Assembly: GCA_963780865.1 (NCBI GenBank)
Contig: CAWADT010000022.1
Span: 131,470-195,469, forward strand
Length of the DNA: 64,000 nt
Direction of reading: 5' to 3'
Source: FEN-1073 sp963780865
GTDB taxonomy: Bacteria > Chloroflexota > Anaerolineae > Anaerolineales > RBG-16-64-43
The notes under the pieces were generated by a model that was not told the origin of the DNA, searched no databases, and saw nothing but the letters and a program-made list of their open reading frames with translations. The translations under genes were made by a program, and so were the position numbers. Below are positions 59,878 to 64,000 of the stretch, piece after piece. How positions within the stretch are numbered: position 1 is the stretch's first letter; each line of letters begins with the position of its first letter.

Positions 59878-62517
59878 CTACAAATTTTCTTCTTTGAGCG
59901 TATCCACGATGTTGTCGTTGCGGATCATCGCGCCCGAGACCATCATGGTGGCGAAGACGATCGCCAGAACGCCGGCGATGCAAGCCGCGATCGCCCCCCA
60001 GGGCAGGCTGAAGGCAAAGCTGCTCACCCCGCCGAACTGGAGGTAGATGATGACGCTCACAGCGATCCCCAGCGGAAGACCATACAGTAGGGCGGTCAGC
60101 CCGTAGAACAGGCTCTCGTAGTTCAGCATGCGCCGGAAGCCGCCCGGCGTCAGCCCAACCGATTTGAGCATGGCGATCTCGCGCCGGCGCAATTTAATGT
60201 TGGAATCCAGGGTATTGATGATGTTGGTCACCCCTATCAGCGTGATCAACGCCAGGAACCCGTAAAAGAACAGGCTGATCATCAGCGCCTGCAGGTTTCG
60301 GTTCTTATTGATCTCAGCCGTCGAATTGTACGAGAAGTCACCTCCGACCGTACCCTGGTAGAGCCGTTGGAGAGCTGCCACCGCCGCGTCCGGGGTCCTG
60401 CTCTGGATGTACATGGCGCCGGGGTTGCTCGGGCCAAGCTGCAGCAGCTGGTCGCTCAAACCATCGAAGACGGCGTCCGAAACGATCAAATTCGGAACCA
60501 GCGTTGCCCCCAGAAAACCTAGAGGAAACTCCTGGGTGACCGCGCCCACCTTCCACGTCAGGCTGGCTGGTGCTTTGTCCCCAGTTTGGGGGGAGGAGTA
60601 GCCAGACATCCTGGATGCAGATATCGTATCGCCCGGCTTCAGATTGAACAGGTTGAAATCGTACAACTTGCCGCCCTGGCGCAAGGTGGTGTGGTTGATC
60701 AGGATCGCCAGCGGCGCGGCTGGATCGGAATACTGCTGCGGATCCAGACCGAGCTGCGCGGCGTAGTGGGCAAACTCAGACGGCCCCACGGCACATACCT
60801 GGATCACAAACTGGTATGTACCGCCTGCTATAGGATTGGGTAGATTTTCTAGTTTAAGGGCATTCAGCTCTTGCAGGGCCTGATACGCCGGATTGGTGAT
60901 CTCCGCGCGCGCGGGGACATACTGCTCGTAGGCGCAGCGCCTGTAGGCAACCCTCTGCACTTCTGGCAGCTGGCTGACCAGGTTGGCAAAATCCAGAACG
61001 TGGCTTTGGCGATAGTCCAGGGAGACTATCAGGTCGAAGTTCATCGCTTTGCTGGCCATGCTGGTGGTGGTCTTGGTATACAGCATCAGTGCGTTGAAGG
61101 CTACGAACATGATGATGCTGATCATGAGCGAGAGCAGCGTGGTAAGGTATCTCTTACGGTCGCGTTGGAGGGATTTGAGCGCCAGCTCACCCTCGAACCC
61201 GAATATACGCCGGATCAACGGGCTGGTCTTGAAATTGAGCGGTTTGCCCTCCTGTATCTCGCCGCTCTGGCGGATGGCCTCGATGGGCGAAACCCGGGAG
61301 GCGCGCCGGGCGGGGATCCAGGCGGAGAGCAGGATCGTTGCCGCGGAGAACAGTACGGTCGCGCCGATGACCAGCGGCGAGACCACCAACTGCAGCCCCT
61401 GATCCGCGTCAAGGATCAACTGGGAGACGATCCCCCGGGTGAGCACCGCCAGGACCTCCACCCCGGCGATGGCGCCCAGGATGCCCAGCGGGATGGCGAT
61501 CACCGCGATGACCCCGGCTTCGGTCAGCACGATGCGGCGGATCTGCGCCGAGGTGGCGCCCACGCTGGCAAACATGCCGAACTGCTTCTTGCGCTCGCCG
61601 ATCGAGATGGCGAAAGCGTTGTAGATCAGCAATACCGAGCCGGACACGATCAGGGCGATAACGACGGCGATGGTCGCAAGGAAGAAACCCACGTAGTTGG
61701 TACGGGCGCTGAGGCCCATCCAGCCAAGCAGGTTCTCATTGTAGGCGATGCTTTCGGCTCCAGCGCTCTTCGCCATCTCCGGCGCGAGGGTGTATATGCT
61801 GCGGGGATCGCGGGCCAGGATCGCGATGTCCACTTTGTCTGCGGCTGCCAATTGCGCCGGGTCGAGGTACGTCAAGGCCGGGAAGGCTGCGGGCATGCTG
61901 GTCTCATCGACCAGCGTTTTCGCCACGCCAACCACCGTATAGGTTTGGGAACCGGACGGGGTAAAGGTTTCCCCATCTTGCAGAGCGACATATTCTTCTC
62001 CTCCCCATGCCTTGACGAGCTCATCGTAGTTGGGGAATGTCCGCTGGCCAAAGGTTAACTTCAGTGTACTGCCGGGTTCCAGACCCAGGCCAGAGTCAAA
62101 GGCCATCGCCCGCGAAATCAAGAGCTCATTCGTGTTATGAGGAAAGCGTCCGGAGATCAGCTGGATTGGGTGGTTTTGGAATGAAAGCGCGTCATAGGCG
62201 GTGATGTCCAGGTAGGGTCTGGTTGTGTTGTGGCTGCCGTAAGTGGCGTTCCCGAGCGGCTGGCTGAGCATCGCCGTCTGGACAGCACTGTTTTCGATGA
62301 TATATTTCGCGTTTGCGTAAGGCACGCCTAGGAACTGGGCGTGCCAATTCCCCGACATGAAGATCTCGTGGTCGATCATCACCTTCTGGAAGCTGACGCC
62401 CAGCAGGAACACCCCGCAGATCAGGGCGGAGGACAGGATCACCCCCAGGATGGTCACTGCAGTACGCTTCTTGTTCAGCCGCAGGTACTTCAGGGTATAC
62501 GTTGTCAGGATGTTCAT
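59878..62517 (-). CDS. FtsX/MacB-type ABC transporter permease
   Basis: 879 residues. N-terminal helix (AVTILGVILSSALICGVFLLGV), a large extracytoplasmic MacB-like domain (~45-270), three helices (~275-420: FFLATIAVVIALIVSGSVLLIYNAFAISIGERKKQFGMFASVGAT, then VIAVIAIPLGILGAI), a second helix and extracytoplasmic domain (~455-740), and three final helices (LISLFFYGFLALITLIGVTNIINTLDSNIKLRRREIAMLKSVGLT...). This is the ten-helix FtsX-like layout of exporters and of antibiotic-sensing BceB-like permeases. The start overlaps the ATPase stop by 4 bases. Confidence 0.88.
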   Translation of the reverse strand: MNILTTYTLKYLRLNKKRTAVTILGVILSSALICGVFLLGVSFQKVMIDHEIFMSGNWHAQFLGVPYANAKYIIENSAVQTAMLSQPLGNATYGSHNTTRPYLDITAYDALSFQNHPIQLISGRFPHNTNELLISRAMAFDSGLGLEPGSTLKLTFGQRTFPNYDELVKAWGGEEYVALQDGETFTPSGSQTYTVVGVAKTLVDETSMPAAFPALTYLDPAQLAAADKVDIAILARDPRSIYTLAPEMAKSAGAESIAYNENLLGWMGLSARTNYVGFFLATIAVVIALIVSGSVLLIYNAFAISIGERKKQFGMFASVGATSAQIRRIVLTEAGVIAVIAIPLGILGAIAGVEVLAVLTRGIVSQLILDADQGLQLVVSPLVIGATVLFSAATILLSAWIPARRASRVSPIEAIRQSGEIQEGKPLNFKTSPLIRRIFGFEGELALKSLQRDRKRYLTTLLSLMISIIMFVAFNALMLYTKTTTSMASKAMNFDLIVSLDYRQSHVLDFANLVSQLPEVQRVAYRRCAYEQYVPARAEITNPAYQALQELNALKLENLPNPIAGGTYQFVIQVCAVGPSEFAHYAAQLGLDPQQYSDPAAPLAILINHTTLRQGGKLYDFNLFNLKPGDTISASRMSGYSSPQTGDKAPASLTWKVGAVTQEFPLGFLGATLVPNLIVSDAVFDGLSDQLLQLGPSNPGAMYIQSRTPDAAVAALQRLYQGTVGGDFSYNSTAEINKNRNLQALMISLFFYGFLALITLIGVTNIINTLDSNIKLRRREIAMLKSVGLTPGGFRRMLNYESLFYGLTALLYGLPLGIAVSVIIYLQFGGVSSFAFSLPWGAIAACIAGVLAIVFATMMVSGAMIRNDNIVDTLKEENL

Positions 62518-63197
62518 GCCCGCACCGTCTCGTCGCGCACGATGCGGCCGTCGCCGAAGGTAATGATGCGGCCGGCCTGCAGGGCGATGTCGTGGTCGTG
62601 GGTCACCACGATCAGCGTCTGGTGGTAGCGCTGGTTGGAGAGCTTGAGCAGCGACATGATCTCCTTGGCGTTGCTGCTATCCAGGTTGCCGGTCGGCTCG
62701 TCGGCCAGCACCAGCGCGGGGTTATTGATCAGCGCACGGCCGATGGAGACGCGCTGCTGCTGCCCGCCGGAAAGCTGGTTGGGCAGGTGCCTGACCCGGT
62801 CGGCGAGCCCCAGCGTGGCGACGATCTCCTTCAGGCGCGCCTCGTCCAGGCTGCGCTCATCCAGGAGCAGCGGCAGGGTGATGTTCTCTTCGACGTTGAG
62901 GATGGGGATCAGGTTGTAGAACTGGTAGATGAGACCGATCTGCCGGCGGCGGAAGATAGCCAGTTTCGTCTGGTCGAGGGCGCAGATGTCCGTGCCATCC
63001 ACCAGTACCTGACCGGAGCTGGGTATATCCACCCCGCCCAGGATGTGCAGCAGCGTCGATTTGCCCGAGCCGGAAGGCCCAACGATGGCGACGAACTCAC
63101 CTTTTTCCACGCTGAAGCTGATGTCATCCAGGGCCTTGATCTGCGTATCGCCTTTTCCGTATACCTTCGAAAGGTTGTTCAACTTGAGAATTTCCAC
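62514..63197 (-). CDS. MacB/LolD-type ABC transporter ATPase
   Basis: 227 residues, GTG start with GGAGGT upstream. Walker A GPSGSGKST (~38-46), Q-loop YQFYNLIP, signature LSGGQQQR (~139-146), Walker B ALVLADEPTG (~160-169) and H-loop VVTHDHDIAL. It is the nucleotide-binding partner of the FtsX-like permease with which it overlaps. A sensor kinase gene lies further upstream on the same strand, the usual neighbourhood of antimicrobial-peptide or cell-envelope-stress exporters; that role is inference. Confidence 0.92.
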   Translation of the reverse strand: MEILKLNNLSKVYGKGDTQIKALDDISFSVEKGEFVAIVGPSGSGKSTLLHILGGVDIPSSGQVLVDGTDICALDQTKLAIFRRRQIGLIYQFYNLIPILNVEENITLPLLLDERSLDEARLKEIVATLGLADRVRHLPNQLSGGQQQRVSIGRALINNPALVLADEPTGNLDSSNAKEIMSLLKLSNQRYHQTLIVVTHDHDIALQAGRIITFGDGRIVRDETVRA

Positions 63198-63473
63198 AAT
63201 GTACCTCCAAGATTTTTATAGTACCGATATTCACAGCATACAGATGGCGAGTGACCCTGCGGTGACTGCAATTGTGACAATTTATTCACATAGCGAAATA
63301 TTAATCATAGGGGCGGGTTTCAAGCAGTCTGGATGGCCTTCAGGTTTCTTGGAAACCCGCCACCCGCTCTCCCAAAGGGACGCCTTCGGTGTGCGCCCCT
63401 TTGGGGTGCATATAATCGCCAGTCTGACTTGTTTCCCTGACAGTTACTTTGCGGTCAAATAATCGATCGCAAC
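63198..63473. other. intergenic, no gene seen
   Basis: 276 bases between the ABC operon and the kinase gene. Probably holds the ABC promoter, but none was fixed. Confidence 0.4.
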
Positions 63474-64000
63474 CTACACTACCCCACGGAATACGCGGAT
63501 GTCGAAGGTCGTCCCCACGCCGCGCTGGCTGCGGACGGAGATATCCCCGCCCTGGGCGGTGAAGATGGCTTTGGCCAGCGCCAACCCGATGCCGACGCTG
63601 TTCTCGCCGGCGTTCGCGCCGCGGTAGAAGCGGTTGAAGATGTTGGGCAAGTCCTGGCTCGGCGATCCCCTCGCCATCGTCGCTGACGGTGATCTCGGCG
63701 TACAGGGCGTTGGCGCCATAAGTGATCTCGATCTTCCCACCCTCAGGGGTGTGCTCCACACAGTTCTTGACCACGTTTGTCAAGCGCCTCCGCGCTCCAG
63801 TTGAGGTCGCCGGTAAAGCTCGCGCCTTCATCCCCGTGGACCTCGAGGCGCTGTCTTTTGATCTCGAGCGGGATCTGCAGCGGTTCCAGCGCCCTTTCGA
63901 CCAGCCGGCGCACGTCCACCGGCTCGCTCTTGAAAGCAGCGGTGCCGGCATCCAGGCGGGCCAGCTTGAGCAGCGCCGCCACCAGCCACTGGATGCGCCC
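63474..64000 (-). CDS. sensor histidine kinase, C-terminal part, two frameshifts
   Basis: The 5' part lies outside the window. The catalytic ATPase domain is spread over three frames: LVAALLKLARLDAGTAAFKSEPVDVRRLVERAL and GDLNWSAEAL in the first, TNVVKNCVEHTPEGGKIEI (N box) and DDGEGIAE (G1) in the second, LPNIFNRFYRG and GENSVGIGLALAKAIFTAQGG (G2) to the stop in the third. Removing one base near 63781 gives EALTNVVKNCVEHTP, and one of the GG pair near 63650-63655 gives GIAEQDLPNIFNRF, both normal for the family. An intact kinase with two assembly insertions is the simplest reading. Confidence 0.8.

Noticed and set aside
1..64000. tRNA, rRNA or riboswitch genes
   Set aside because: No tRNA cloverleaf, rRNA block or recognisable riboswitch core was seen by eye; short ncRNAs could still be missed.

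Overview
The window looks like a stretch of chromosome from an uncultured bacterium, most plausibly an Anaerolineae-type Chloroflexota. This is inference: it rests on the many lipoproteins with Thr/Pro-rich linkers followed by TolB/WD40-like beta-propellers, the tiny Flp-type pilins, the GC-rich coding sequence and the abundance of short palindromic intergenic repeats. No rRNA or tRNA gene was found, so taxonomy cannot be fixed from the window itself.

Layout. 1-13.4 kb: end of an O-acetyltransferase locus (AlgX/J-like fragment plus MBOAT), a PIG-L deacetylase, ClpB, two near-identical Flp pilin genes each with its own terminator, a cupredoxin lipoprotein, a GT-C-like membrane protein, a two-gene sphingoid-base module (3-ketodihydrosphingosine reductase plus serine palmitoyltransferase) and a redoxin/TolB-like pair. 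13.7-34.2 kb: a thermonuclease lipoprotein, DnaE, small membrane proteins, a lipoprotein interrupted by an amber codon, assorted oxidoreductases, a GNAT enzyme, AzlCD, another propeller lipoprotein, a 2'-5' RNA ligase-like protein, an MBL-fold hydrolase, a methyltransferase and a YdeI-family protein. 34.3-45.2 kb: DegV, a TtuB-TtuA-YhhQ tRNA-modification operon, RarD, an MTH1187-type thiamine-binding protein, a GxxExxY gene enclosed by inverted repeats, and a complete hypABFCDE hydrogenase-maturation operon on the minus strand.

45.3-58.7 kb is an AT-richer island bounded by sequences that resemble Tn7/TnsB transposon ends: two tandem 20-bp sites starting TGT on the left and three spaced inverted sites finishing in ACA on the right. 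It contains no visible transposase. Inside are at least four full or nearly full attC-like repeats (inverse core about GCCCAAC ... GTTGGGC, conserved AT-rich centre), all in one orientation. They separate minus-strand lipoprotein and membrane-protein genes, as in an integron cassette array lacking its integrase. A second copy of the left end lies directly outside the right end, next to a truncated BMP-family gene.

58.9-64 kb holds a DUF5666-like lipoprotein, a MacB/FtsX-type ABC exporter (permease plus ATPase) and the 3' end of a sensor histidine kinase.

Five single-base frameshifts occur in otherwise well conserved genes (MBOAT, ClpB, the TPR/barrel protein, and the kinase twice), mostly at short homopolymers. 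Residual long-read assembly error is at least as likely as real gene decay. Coordinates of those genes are therefore given across the frameshift.
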